Shown here: positions 1 to 45,200 of the stretch, piece by piece
How the letters are laid out: each line of letters starts with the position of its first letter
Numbering within the stretch: position 1 is the first letter of the stretch
Source: Luscinia megarhynchos
Taxonomy: Eukaryota > Chordata > Aves > Passeriformes > Turdidae
DNA: 64,000 nt
Reading direction: 5' to 3'
Assembly (NCBI GenBank): GCA_034336665.1
Contig: CM067592.1
Span: 37,637,889-37,701,888 of the forward strand
The notes under the pieces: model-generated
The model's input: the letters and a program-made list of their open reading frames with translations, nothing else
What the model was told of the DNA's origin: nothing
The model's database searches: none
Translations under genes and position numbers: made by a program

Positions 1-31712
<31,712 letters not shown>

Positions 31713-34700
31713 CTGATGGATAAATATGAAGCACTTTGCATTAGCCAGTAACCAATCACCTGCTTATTCTGCATTCTCTTGATGAGCACTCTCCAGCCAG
31801 AAAACCCTGGCTGTGTGCAGGGCCCATTCTTTCCCGATCTGATCACAGTAACTCTTAAACTAAGAGCAGCTTTTAGTATCTCTGAAAATACCCCACATTC
31901 CTCATTACAATACCTTAACTGCTACTATACTGAAACATTGATGCATAAATCGGAGCCTCTGTTTTTTCTACATTATAACCAATATCCCATGTGTAAAAAT
32001 TTAAAAAAGAGAAAGAAAAAAGGAAAAACTTTACCTGGCAGACCAGAAGAAATATTGTTACACTTTCTTACACTTGTATAAAAAGTCCGCTCCAAAAGCA
32101 CATTTCAAGATAAATGGCTTTAATTTACACTCTTCTACTAAATAATTTGGCAAAGATAGAAGGTAAATGTTTCTCTTTGGTTAAAAAAAAAAAGGGGGAG
32201 AAGGGAAAGAGTAAGTGAGCAGAAGTATTTCTTTCAGCCTTATAAAAGAAAAAAAAAAGGAAAAAGAAAAAATGCCAAATACATATAAAGAGATGCAGTT
32301 TGAGTGTAGCAGAAAGGTCTGTCTACAGCTAATTTACCCCAGTGGCCCAATACCTGGCTTAACATGCTGTGATGCAGGAGATTGTTCATGTGCAACATCT
32401 GCTTCTGAACCAACATGAGCTGAACGGTGTGCTCCGTATTAAAACATGGTAGGGGGAAAAAAAGAAAGAAAAGAAAAAAAAAAGGCAGAGCGAGACTGCG
32501 GAGTCGACAGGCTCTAGAGGGAGCCATGCACAATTTGCCTTGCCAGAAAACGTTGCATAAGAATGGAAAACTGTCTTCCCTTCTACAAAAACCCCAGTCA
32601 GCTTGAGTTCATATACTTTATGTAACCTCCTCTGTAGTCTCCCTAGCCAACACATGTGGGAGGCAATGTCAATTAATTCAGCCTATTAGCTGAATCAAGA
32701 CCACAGCCAGATGAGGAGGACAAGAATGTAAATCCAAGCTACAGATCTGGTCCAATTTGTTACATTTTTCTCAGTCCTCATAAGCTTAACACTGGTGATC
32801 TGAATTACTGCCAAAACTGAGTTCTGCAACACTGTGAACAGAAATTAAGCGCATATATTTATTTCTTCCTAGGTCATATAACAGAAGACTGATCCCTAAC
32901 CAGTTGGCAGAGTGGGAGATGAGATTCCCGAGCCCTAACACGGACATACTTTTTCAATCACTTTGGGCCCTCAACCCATCCGTAACACCCCTGGGGCTAA
33001 AACGACCACCAGGCAAGAAGCTGGGGCCCTGCATGCATAAAGCTGTCAGAATGAGACCCTCAACAATTAAACCATACAGACATTCTGGCACGAAGCATTG
33101 CTTAATTTCTTATTCAAGAATTCTTTGAAGAAATAAGTGTTTCTACAGCACACCCAATTTTTTTTCAGCCTGTCACATGTGGGATTACCTCCTTTATATC
33201 ATGTAACAGAGACTAGCACACAGTACACAAAACAAAACAATCTAAGTACAACCTTTTACCTAGAGTCTCTTCAGAACTTTTTAATATCACTCTTACTACA
33301 GCGACAAGAAAGGACATACTATCATTGAGGCTGCATTTGAATGGTAACAAAAAGCAATTGCTAATTCTTATCAAGATTTAAACTCTAAAAATATTTTCAT
33401 TTATCAGCCCCATGTTTATGTTCACTGCTGTCTCCCCATAGTATTCCACCAACCAGTAGTCCTTGATACTTGAATTTTACTTAATCTTTCAGGAATATGG
33501 GAAATAAGGGAGCAGAGTTATCCTCATCTGAATGTCTTGTAACCAGACCTTTTTTTCACAATCCTTCACAATGCAAGTGCTTCAAAGACAAAATTACTCT
33601 CTCCCTCTTTTGTCTCTCAATGCCAATCAAGACAATAAAGCCCCAATGTTATGAAGACTGTGGAATCTACCCATAAACTTCTACTCCCATTCCACCCACA
33701 CTTTCCTTTTGAATTTAACCAGAATTTGAACCAAAAAATCATACTTCATGCAAGACAAAGGGCGTCAGACCCATCTCTGCTGAAAGTGACCAACTGTTTA
33801 CTATCAACAGAGATGATCGCTTCCTAATCAAGGTCCTGTCAAACCACGTTAACTTCACTGAACAAGGCAGATCTAGCTAATCAAAATTGCATCATGCGAG
33901 TCAGTCATCAGAACAGAAGCTGTTTTTTCCCTTTCTAACATTTCAACCAGGAGTAGCAAAACCACCCAAGAAGCTGGGTACAGATTCCAGAACACAGCAG
34001 CAGATCTGCTTCACGTTCTTCTTAAGGCATTACACCATTTAACTATTCCTTTGATGGGTCCATTATCTACATTTTTTCAGCCAAACATAGTAAAAGTAAC
34101 TCCAAATATTGCAAATATTTTATACAACATATAAAGTACCAGTCAGGTACAAAAAAATCATAAATATACATTGACAGAACTTTTGTCTGCAAAGCCAGGT
34201 TATGTTAAAACATGGACAGACCAGAAGCAAGTGGACACATCAATGGTCTTTCAACATATTAGAAATAAAAGAGAGCAAAAGGGAAGGAAAAAATATAATA
34301 GGGGAAGTTTCTACCAGTTATGTCTCAGTTTATCTAAAGTAAAAGTTTGCAAAGACCACTGAAGGCTGCCATACTCACATCTTCAACCTACATAATCAGC
34401 ACAATTTACCAAACATGCATTATTTTAAAATCAAGCCTCTCATTGTTTTTTGGTTTTTTTTTGTTGTTGTTTTTTTTTTTTCTTTTTCCTCTGGATTATC
34501 CACAAGTAGTGCAAAGACCTAGGAGAGAAACAACTAAAAATGTCATGGAAATGTACCTGAAGCCTCTGGCCTAACTGTGCTGGATATGTACTACTTGCAA
34601 GACTCACACATTCTGCAGAAAGTCATTCCTTACACTTGTTCAAAAAAATTAAAAAAAAAAGAGGCATTATAGTCATGATAGTATTTCCATACCACAGAAT

Positions 34701-37700
34701 GAACACTATAATATAATATATGATCAATGGAAAAAATACAGGTGTTTTGTGGTTTTCCTACATGGATTCTGTTTTCTCTTGCTTGATGACAATAACATTT
34801 TGCACTCAAAATGCTGCTAACAGAAATTTTATGTACGGCATACATACTTCCAATTCTGTTTCATATCAAAGACAGACAGAACCATCTCACTTAAATATTC
34901 TGATGAAAAAAATCCACATATCTTCTTTTGATATACCAAAAGCCACTTGATGGCATTCTCGTCTTTTATTACATGATTTCTTATGATTAAGTACTGCGAT
35001 GGCCAAGTTAGTGGCAAAAATTCCCATAACCCAAAGATGATTTAAGCAGCAGGGCAATGCAGTGGCTCATGGCTGGTGGTAACACAGTGCTTGTACACTA
35101 CCCTTTGAGCAGTGTCATGGATGTCTGCCTCCTACAAACAAGATACCATGCCATCTGTATGATTCAGGCACAACTAATAGGAAAGCAGTGACACCAGTGT
35201 CCTGGCACTATTTGTCATTTAATGTATCAATTTTTAATCCTCATGAATGTATTTGAAGGCCATTGCTCAACATGAAAGAATGTAACTGACAGCATCTCTA
35301 TTGCTGAGGGTTAGTTATTGCTAAAAAGCTGTTTTTCCAGAGAAAATTGTCTTCCTCCTCCCTACCCTCTCTGATATCCACAGGCTTCCCTCTTAGCTCT
35401 TTGCCAGAACACTTCAGATGTGCCTAGAGCAAGTCATAATCCTGTAACATCAAACACACTGCTGCTCCCCCTGAGCCTCCCCACCAACTGGAACAGAAGC
35501 TGGTCAAGGTAATTCTTTGCCCTTTTGAAGGGCCTGAGGTCAGCAGCAATTGCTACTGTGGATGTTGGATTGCTAAGAACCGTGTAAGGACCAGTGTCTC
35601 TCTCCTCCAAGAGCTGTCAGGTAGTAACAAGTTTTAGCCATCCTTAACTTGAGGCAGACCTGAACCTGTAGGTGAAAGGCTCTAGAGAGCCCAACACTGC
35701 AGTCACAGTCCTAGTGTTTCGGTCATCACACATTAAAATGTTTCAGTACATGCTTGAGAAGCACTCAGAAAACCAAAACTGCTTGTCTCTGGCGTGTATT
35801 TGCACTAAGACTGGTGCATAACACTGATGCACCCTTCAATGACGTAAGAATGAGACTGTGTTTGTTTTCATTGGCACAATTTTTGACACATTTCCTTCCA
35901 CTGACTTAGTACCCATTTTGAAGTTCCTGTGTCATCCAGCTCATGTGCACATTTCCACTGAGAATGTCAGTCTAACCTAGACCTTTCTCTCAACCAAAGT
36001 AAAAATTTACATGGCATTATATTAATGTGTTTACAAAGAAGTCTAGAATCCACCACTGCAGTCCCTTCCACACTAAGTAGTCTGAGGAGTAAATGTGACC
36101 TCTGTCACACTTAGAGATCAATGCCGTGAGTGATACCAGAAGTCACTGCTCATTAACTCACTGTCCAGTGGCTCTAAAGGCAGGAAATAGTTATTTTTCA
36201 GGGTGTCTTATAATGTTTCATTTCAGTTTACTGGAATTGCATCACATAGCCCTAGGTTTGTGTCTTTTTCTTGGACATGAACACTACCTCTATTAACCAT
36301 TCAGTAGTTACCTTGTACACAGCCACACAACCAGTATCTTAGCAGGCAGCAAGTTCTCTCTAGTTGTCTCTGAGAGACAAACATTTGGGATAAAGATGCT
36401 TGCCTACCAATGTGAAGGACAGACTTTGAGAAACCAAAGCCAAGTTTCCTTTTCGAAACTACTGGTTTTGGAGCCAAAGTTCTAGGACAAATTTTAGGTA
36501 CATGAACAGAATTTTCTGGAGAACCTCCGTTCTGAAGACTTTGGGCCTCAAGGTGTTTCCATTTAAGCACCTGAGGGGCAGACACAGATCTGCTTTGTGT
36601 GAGCAACAGCACCTTTTACATTTTTTTCAGGACTGTAAATGTGTGGCATTATAGCAATTCAGCAACATTTGGCAGTGACAACTCAAAGCAATAGAATCAC
36701 GCCTAATAGTCATGGACATCTTACACAAACAATGCTTTTATTTTATGTCTTCAGAAGATGCTCACCTTTTTGATAAATCATGTGTATGGAAAAGTATCCC
36801 TTGCAGTGCTTGCTTTATGGCCTGAGCAATAGCAAAGGCAGAGAACCTCTGCAATTTGCAATAGCTGTTATCACTACAACAGGAGGTATAGGAGATAAAA
36901 CCCCCTTATGACTCAATGACCACATATAAAGACTGATTAACATTCCAACGTGTTCACCTGTATCTTAGCCTTCAACAGCTAGCACTAAAAGCAGCAGTGT
37001 ACAGAGAAAAATGCCAGACTTACATGGAGGACAGACATCCCACCTCCATCCTGCCTTCTCACCCTTCAGCATCCTCTCTCTGCCATGATGGGAACCAGAA
37101 AGGGATTCATACCTGACACCCTGCACAGCCCATCTCCCTCAGCTTTGACTGCCAAAATGGGCTTTCTTCTACCCCACTTCCTCATGGAGCGCTGCTCCCA
37201 CATGCATCTCTGCAACACGTGTATACAGGTGGTACTCACACACTAAGCAATGAAGCTAGTTCCAGTCCATCACAACGGAACACAGATAAGCCAGTGAGTG
37301 AGACACAGCTCTGCCTCCCCACCCTAACGGGGTACCAGGCCACAAGCACTCACACCCACCACAAAGCAGAAGGCAGTACCTAATGGCACCAGTGACAATC
37401 GCCGTTTTTACTGATAAAGAACACAGACTTCATGAGAAAAAAACACAGCAGCCAAATACTACTCACATGGGATTGAAACCTCCTATTAAGAAACTGGTAT
37501 AAAGAGCTGAAGTGCTACGGCAGATATGAATACTATCCTGTCTCTTACTGGGCACAGAAAAATAATGGCCTTTTGATTTAAAGCTTCCTGTTGCTCTCTA
37601 GGGAGTTCTGTCTTCCATGTTCTCTCGGATGTTTGAGCTTGTCTGGTGCTGCTCTTTGTCAGCAACAGAATATAGTTTTTCTGCACACAGACAGTTTTAG

Positions 37701-39114
37701 TCAGCATCCTGACAGAAGAACAGGGAAGACAGCACCTTCCTCAGAATTACCATTCTCTAGGCCTGACAGAAAAAGCCATTTGCTGGGAGAAAGTGAAAAA
37801 CACCTTCTGGAACAAGTTTAGCCAGTAGCAGAAATGAGACTGGTTGGAATATTCACCTCTTTAAAACTTTTAAAATGCTTTCTGCTTGTAGACTCGCAAT
37901 CGTTGTGATTGATCTCTGAATGTACTAACTTCCTGGGATATTGTATATCATGCATCTAATGATGCTAAGGATGACTCTTATAAATCCATCAGGATTACAT
38001 TATAAAAACGTAATGCAAAGTAAAGACTTCACAGAAAGTGAATGAAACAGACCTAGCAAAAAAATCTGTTGAGAAATGGTGAGCTTACAAGAGCTACAAC
38101 ACAGCTGATTGGCTAACAACCAGCATCTTAAAGAGATTACATGGTCATTCAGTGGGCTGTGCAGCAGCTCCATAAAAAAATATCATATTAATCATGTAAC
38201 TTGATGTGATCTGTGCCAGCACTGCACTACAGGCAGTCAGAAATTGATGCTGTGTCTGTCTAAGTTTTCTTGCACCGCATTTGCAGAATACGCATTTCTT
38301 CATCTGTATAGCACACATGAAGCAGCTGTTGTGCCTGCCCAGGTTAAAACAGCCTGCATCCTACCATCTCCCTTCCCAACACACAGGTGGACACTACACT
38401 TACCCTTCTCCCCAGTTACACTGTCCAACAAAAGGACACCATCTAGATCATCATCACATCCCAATGAGAAGATATAACTGATATCAGTATCTCTTTAGTG
38501 CCAAAGACGTTAGGACATTCTAAAAGCAATATGGCCATCTCAACCATTTCTATCACACTGAAATAAGATAACACCAGGTTCTTCAGTTTCACTTTAAAGG
38601 GGGGAGGGGGTGTATCTTAAAAAAAGGCAAAGATAAAAACCTACAGATGCAAGCTAACAAAAACCCACCCAAAAACAATGCACTTCAAAAGGCTGCTTTT
38701 TATCTCTGAAGCCATCATATGACATGAATTAAGTTACTCTTTACACATGCTGGGGATGACTCCAGTGTTGCTGTTACAAATTTTGTTAATGCTGACACAA
38801 TTATGAACAGCAAAAATAAAAACACACATCAAAGTTGCCTTTTCATTCTGTCACAGTATGACAAAGTTTAGATCTGTGACAAGGACACAAAGCCGTCTGA
38901 ATACTCAGGAAGACGGCCCAACAACAGCTGCCACTACTTGTAGTAGGAAACCTTCCCTGCAATTGTAGGAGATAAAGTTTTAAAATTTTATAAGCTTTTT
39001 TTTCTAAAAATCAGCTAAAAGCTGGTTTTACATGTATACATCTGTACTGCCTGTAGGCAGAAAGATATTCTTTCTGATTGGGTAAAACATATAGATGGCT
39101 AAAGAAAAAAGAGT
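31713..39114. other. PTCH1 intron 2 (partial), up to the assembly gap
   Basis: At least 7.4 kb of AT-rich non-coding sequence upstream of exon 3. I looked on the minus strand for exon 2 (TM1; human has KLGCYIQKNCGKF and ETNVEELWVEV) and did not find it. Simple-sequence tracts occur near 32,240-32,275 and 32,455-32,485 (A-rich) and 34,444-34,488 (T-rich). Open frames on both strands have no recognisable product. Confidence 0.75.
34444..34488. repeat. T-rich low-complexity tract
   Basis: Runs of T interrupted by G in the partial intron 2. It could be the antisense poly-A tail of an old retrotransposon, but no element body is visible beside it. Confidence 0.7.
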
Positions 39115-39214
39115 NNNNNNNNNNNNNNNNNNNNNNNNNNNNNNNNNNNNNNNNNNNNNNNNNNNNNNNNNNNNNNNNNNNNNNNNNNNNNNNNNNNNNN
39201 NNNNNNNNNNNNNN
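39115..39214. other. Assembly gap, exactly 100 N
   Basis: A run of 100 N, the usual placeholder for a scaffold join of unknown length. Sequence to the left is clean PTCH1 intron. Sequence to the right is the noisy fold-back arm. The order and orientation of the two contigs rest on scaffolding evidence that is not visible here. Confidence 0.99.
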
Positions 39215-42200
39215 GTAAGTCATGCATGATTTGGGAGAGCAACAGTTGTCATGCGCATTCGACTTTACTCAGTTCATCGTCATAACCGAACAACATTCTG
39301 AAGTTTCGACATCAATCTCATGTCTTCATTGGGATAACTTCTGAAGACTTCGTTGAATATATGAGCTGAAGAGCTCATGTGATAACGGCGTTCATTCTGA
39401 TGACTCAACCCCCAGTCTTCCGTATATCCGAACGTGCCATTAATAGCGTTTTTAAAACCTTCGAGATAGTATTGGCCAGCAAAGTGCAGTTTGTGTATGA
39501 CTTCAGTAGTTAGTGCCCGAATAATTACCTTCGCCCGGTGATCAGATAACATCACCGGTAATAAGAGGAAGTTTATTTAATAGATGCAGGCATTGATGGA
39601 GCCGTAAATATTTTGAGTGAATGATCATTTCAAACTACATCCATTTCGCAGATCGCTGATCATAGTTTGCATAGTTCTTGGTAATAACCACTGGCTTTGC
39701 GACGCATAGAAACAGGTTAACGTTACCTTTCATTGTTTCTCTGACAGCAATATATTTTCTGTTTTAGCTCGACTACTCAAGTCAAAGTATTGCAACATAC
39801 GTTGTTTACCCGTTTATCTGTATCGGTCAACAGCAGTTAATAGGACCCGATGCTGTTCGAATGAAGAAAGTCAAAGTCACCTCCTTTAATGATTTTCCAT
39901 TCCCGCCGTTTAGCTTTAGGCATGCTCCAGTTAACTGGAACCATTAGTAAACACGTAATACCGGGTTTAGAGCCACGTTTAGTAACTCATTAGCCGACAA
40001 GTTGTTATATAGGGTCGACTTCGAAGTTTTAAAATAAATAAATATTAATACGCACTTCCAGCTCAGTTTAACAGGATTCTCGCTCATTGGGGAGTGAAAG
40101 CCGATTCTCCAGAAATTTCCAGAGGCCCAAAAACAGGCACCACTTTCGTGTTTGTTACCGTAATGAAAGTAATCATGAATGAACGCCGAGCCAAAGAGTG
40201 ATGCATGCTTGTTATTATGCCATTATATTAAGCTCGCAGTAAACGTAGCCGTTACGAACAATAGCACTTATCAGTGAGCCTGCTCCGTTTGTAACCTTCG
40301 CTTTAAAAGAATCCTCCAGTCATGGAATGCTCTGAATGCACGCACACAGCAGCAGATGAAAGAAGCCATTTAAGAAACTCACCGGTTTCAATATCATCCC
40401 GATTAAAGTGGTTAAGCCAGCCACGCCGCGTTAAAGCCGTTGTTCTCAAACCAGTGTCGAAAGCGAGACAATGGATCGCACATGCAGCCTCAAAGTTCCT
40501 CCTTCCTCCGGCACAGGTTATACTACTTTCGTGGGGATCGTATGAAAGTGAAATTAACATCGCAACAAGTTGAAAATTACCTTTAAAAATCCAAATTAAA
40601 ACACGTTTTGACCCGATAACCTCGATTACTTTGAATTACGGTTCCACGAACACTGAATTTATCAATACCAAAGCGACAGAAAAATGAAAGCAAAGGAAAG
40701 AGCGCCAATACCGAGAAATTGCGCGCGTAAACCATGAAAGAAAATCAATCCGATATAGTTGTTTCCAGATTTTGGGATCGTATTGGGGAAGTCGAGAGCG
40801 AATTTTGTTCCTTTCAGTAAGAAATTGGTATATGATAGCAGCCGCCAGAATCAAACACTTTACATTCCTTCGTTGTCGAATTCTTCATAAGGTTGAAGTT
40901 TGTGCCAACAAAGCTTCCGTAATACATGGGAATACGAGGATTAAAAGGATGAATTTGAAGGTGATAAAATTATTTTCATTTCGCATCACCTGAAAAAAGA
41001 AAGTTCATTGCGTTGATCTCGAGAAATAGCTTCAATATCTTCTGACCAGTGATACCGAATCTTTTACCCTCGACAAGAAAATAAAGGGTGCTGAAATGAA
41101 ATTGATTCGCTATGATGCATTCAATAATTCAACTTCCTGAGCTCTCGGGACTTCACTTTAAAGTCTCCTCCAACAGTCTCGATGGTCGATAGAACAAACA
41201 TTCCTTCCGGACAGACAATAATTCAAATTCAAAATATCGCTGGGAGTTGAAATTCATGGTTACGCCCACCCGTAACTGCGAGCGAAGCTGAGTCAAGAGC
41301 GACAGCAGCAGATTGCGTTAAACCGATGCGAGTGATGGTTAAAGAAATGCGCTTTCTGCCCGCATCAAACCCAACTAAATCGCCCGGTATAGCCGGGTTG
41401 TATTATACCGATACCCCCTCAAAGAAAACCAACTTTCAAGCATTCACAGCATCCAGCCAATTGCCAATACGCAGTGTCAGTGATTTCAAATAGTATTTTC
41501 GTATGATTTCAACGAAGTCTTCACCGACCAACCCTTTCTGCGTAGAAATTCAGAAACAGTCAATATAAGTCGTTTCGCATCATTTCAGTTCCGCGATCAC
41601 CGATTGCGACATTTAAAAGCAGTTTACCTCCATGCAGCCCCATTTTATACCGCATCAATTATCATGTTTCACAGAGCCAGTTCTGTTGTCACATTCAGCT
41701 ATCGCCAGAGAAAGTGATCGATGAAAATTCGATGTTCTTCTGGTCATAGAATCCTTACAGATTCATCAGACATGTTTAGACAGGTAACTTTTAAAGTTCG
41801 AAAGGTAGTTGGCAATGGGGTTAGTGTCAACAAAGACAGGTAGGCCGTAACGAAAGACTAAGACAGTATGCCCCCGAACCTTCCGCCGTTGATTTCGACC
41901 ACGGAATGATATGAACTGCCAGGTCTTCGAGAATTTAGTCAGTGCCGAACGTAATTTTAGAGGTCACGTGAGCAAAGGAACACTGAGCCGTTCAATATTA
42001 AAGTATACTAAACACATAGAGTTGGTCGTTATTTTCATCGTTACCGAGGATTTTCCTAAAAACAAATTGGCCTCAATAAAGATTCAGTAATGAATGCGGA
42101 GTTTTAACAGAGAGACTCTGAAGAAATATCGCCTATATTGTTTTGCTTTACCCACTTCATACTACCATAACACGAACATGTTGCTCCAGTACCAGTTCAC

Positions 42201-45200
42201 GCAATAAGCCAGCTCAATATTCGTAGTTATTACGACTGCGCAAGAGAATTTCGCTCAATTCCATTATTTGGGATGAGAGTCAGCACAACCGAAGCCGCCG
42301 ACAATACGAGCCCCGCAGAGACAATTGAATCATTTTCGCCAGCAAAGAACTTGGGAGCCAAACCTGTTCTGCCCACACTGAGACTCCGTGGTTACCATAC
42401 ATACACATGCCAGCAGCATCGCTTTATCGTCCACAGTAACATAAAGCAGGGAGATCAGCTTCGCAGGGCAGAATTCAGGTTCACAGGTGACCTACCTCGC
42501 GGGACGTTTCACCAAATTCACAGCTCAGGCCCTGGCGGCCAGGCCGCTGATCAGATTACCACAAAGATGATTTCGCACTTTACTGCATTTTGCAGTTAAG
42601 GAATGAGTGCTAAACTAAAGTTCATCAGAGAAAAACTAATGCCGTCTTCACAGTTATTCTTTCAATCCCGCTTCAAGGACCACGAGCTCTTACTCTGGTT
42701 TCTTCGAGTAGGAGAGGTTCACGATTTTACCAGATTTAGATTAATGTAAGATGAAATATGCTCAAAACCATTTCATTAAAGATCATCGCATTCGTCGTCT
42801 AATCCGGCGTCAGAATGGAGATTGCTTCCAAGTCATCTGCAGAGTATAAAGACAGCATCAGCAACACTACCCCTTCCATAAATAAGTGATTTTCTTCTCA
42901 TTTAAATTTTAAGGTTAATGTTAGGTATAATCGTTGTTCCCGATAGCCAGCCGGAGCACTCGAAAAGTTTGTTGATTTGATTACATTATACGCTTCGCAC
43001 AATTTTTCGTCAGCTTCGATAAAAATTTTCATGCTTTTCGCCAGGTGAAAATCTTCCGTTAGCCACTGATTGGCCATATTCCCCATTTCTTTCATGAGAG
43101 AATACAATAATGGACACGCACTACTTCTTCGGGCGAGCTTTTAGCGCAGAATCTGTCGACACGAATAATTCATAAACCCGCAGTATTCACCATTCATCTA
43201 CCACACGCAGGTAATACAGTACGGATGTAATTTTTGATCGGGAGAATAACCCTTAGCCGAAAACAATGGCCGCTGGTAGCTTAAACAAGGTTAGTTCTTT
43301 AAGCTCTTTCGTTGCTTTCGAACACAATCCATGACAGTTCACAAATCACCGAATTTAGCGGCTAAACAGACGGCTCCTTCCGATGCAGCGTCATTATTCT
43401 TCTCCTCCGATTCTTCGACATTGCACCATTCACCAGCCCAGGCTCTCTGCTTCAAGTCGTCTCGCCTTTCGCTGCTCGGACCGCCAGTTTCCGGTTCGCG
43501 TTAAACAGACCGATTCGGTTGATCGCGAACAGAAACAGTGGTTATGAGTCCAGTTCGGCTTCGTTAACAAATTTCGCACTGTTCACCGGTGTCAGCAGCC
43601 GAGTCGGCACGACATTGCCATCGCTGCCGCCTTTATTGTGACGCCTGATATCTTCGCAGATATCGCAGCCGCGTCAGCTCACATGAACCATTTCACATTT
43701 CACCACGCTCTGAACAGAACTTTTTGCATCATACCCCCTGCTTCAGTTCGCCGGTATCAACGCTGGAGAGAAAGAACCGCGTGACGCCACGCCGGTTCTC
43801 GCCAGCTTCCGTTCTATGAAAGCCATTTTCGCAACCATCTCCAATAGACGCGGGTCTTCATTGCAGACATATCGCAGCCGCCAGTAAATTTTAGAATCGA
43901 TCACATGAAAACAAGATGTTCGAGTCAGTAATAGAAAAGAAAGGCCAACTTGAAACTGGCGTTTTGCAACCCCATCGTAACCTCAACAATTTTGACCTTC
44001 ATTCCCGATTTTAGAACATATAAACCATCATTTAAATCGAATCGTTATTTCAACATTTTGTAATTCACCAAAATTATCCATTGAGCGGCTAACGAATAGT
44101 ATTGAACAACATTTGCATGCATCACACCCGTACCGTACCGTAAGGGCGGAGTGCATACACGTTCATACATAGAATTGTCACCAATTCCCACTCGTCATCT
44201 CGATAATAGACATCCCCGTTAATCATTAGCCAGCCGGAAGAACAGAACAATCGAAGCAGGAAAGTCATTTTCCGAGAGTGTTACATACAGACAAAACCCT
44301 CTTCGAAAGAATATTGTCGCAGGGCCCCCAATTTTAAATGTTTATTGATTATTCAATATGAAATCTCAGTAAGAATTAAAGAAGACGAGATCAAAAGAGC
44401 TGGAAAACTGGCCCGATTCGTGAACTTTCGTTTTCAGACCAGAAAAATGTCGATTAAACATGTTTACGTCGTCGCTTACCGATAAATTCTGAACCCTCAC
44501 CGATTTTAAAAGCCGTCAAAGGTGAACAGAGCATTTACCAAAATAAATGCCGATTGTTCATTTATCATATAAGCTTCAAAATGTCATCTAAAGCGGGAAG
44601 TGGTTCATAGTTTAAAAGCAAGCAATCAATACCAGTGCTGCGACCGGTAAGTTCAATAGTTGGTAGCGTAGTAGCGCTCGCATCTGAAAATACAGTACTT
44701 GTCTAGCTGCGTATAGATTTGTTGTTAAAGAAATAATAATCTGGAGAATATCAGAATCGATTTTAATGCCGACCACGCACGAAAGGCCTTTGATATCGAC
44801 CAGCATGGCCCTTTGCTTCAAAGAGACGTCAGGTCTTTGGTTGCCAAAAGAAGCAACAACTCATTGAGTTTGTTATGATTGCAGCAATCACATCCATTTT
44901 TCCTCTTACGACCGACTGATAGTTGAGCTGCTTGAAAGACAGGAAGCTCCATCATTGGTCATAGTGTTTATTCTCCTTCGCAAAGATAAGATCCTTCGCC
45001 AGTGTCTAGAACGGCCTAAAAATGCCGTCCTTCACCACTTAAAGAACTCCCCTTCCTCCCATAAATTCCATACCAGGTGCTTCTGCCATTTAGCAAAAGC
45101 AGAAAATCACGAAAATCATTCAGTCGGGCCAAATAAAGGAACATTGATCAAAGTTTTTCGGACACCTGGCAGACCCAATCTCTGGTTATTTATCGCCTGT

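Noticed and set aside
39280..39555. 91-codon minus-strand frame that reads like a phage or bacterial protein
   Set aside because: It lies in the noisy arm, in the part mirroring sequence just beyond the window. A single frame without neighbours, ribosome-binding context or homology I can name is not support.
42273..42599. 108-codon plus-strand open frame
   Set aside because: It covers the mirror of about 60.1-60.4 kb (anchor 42,388-42,413 with 60,241-60,267). Errors have opened the frame by chance.
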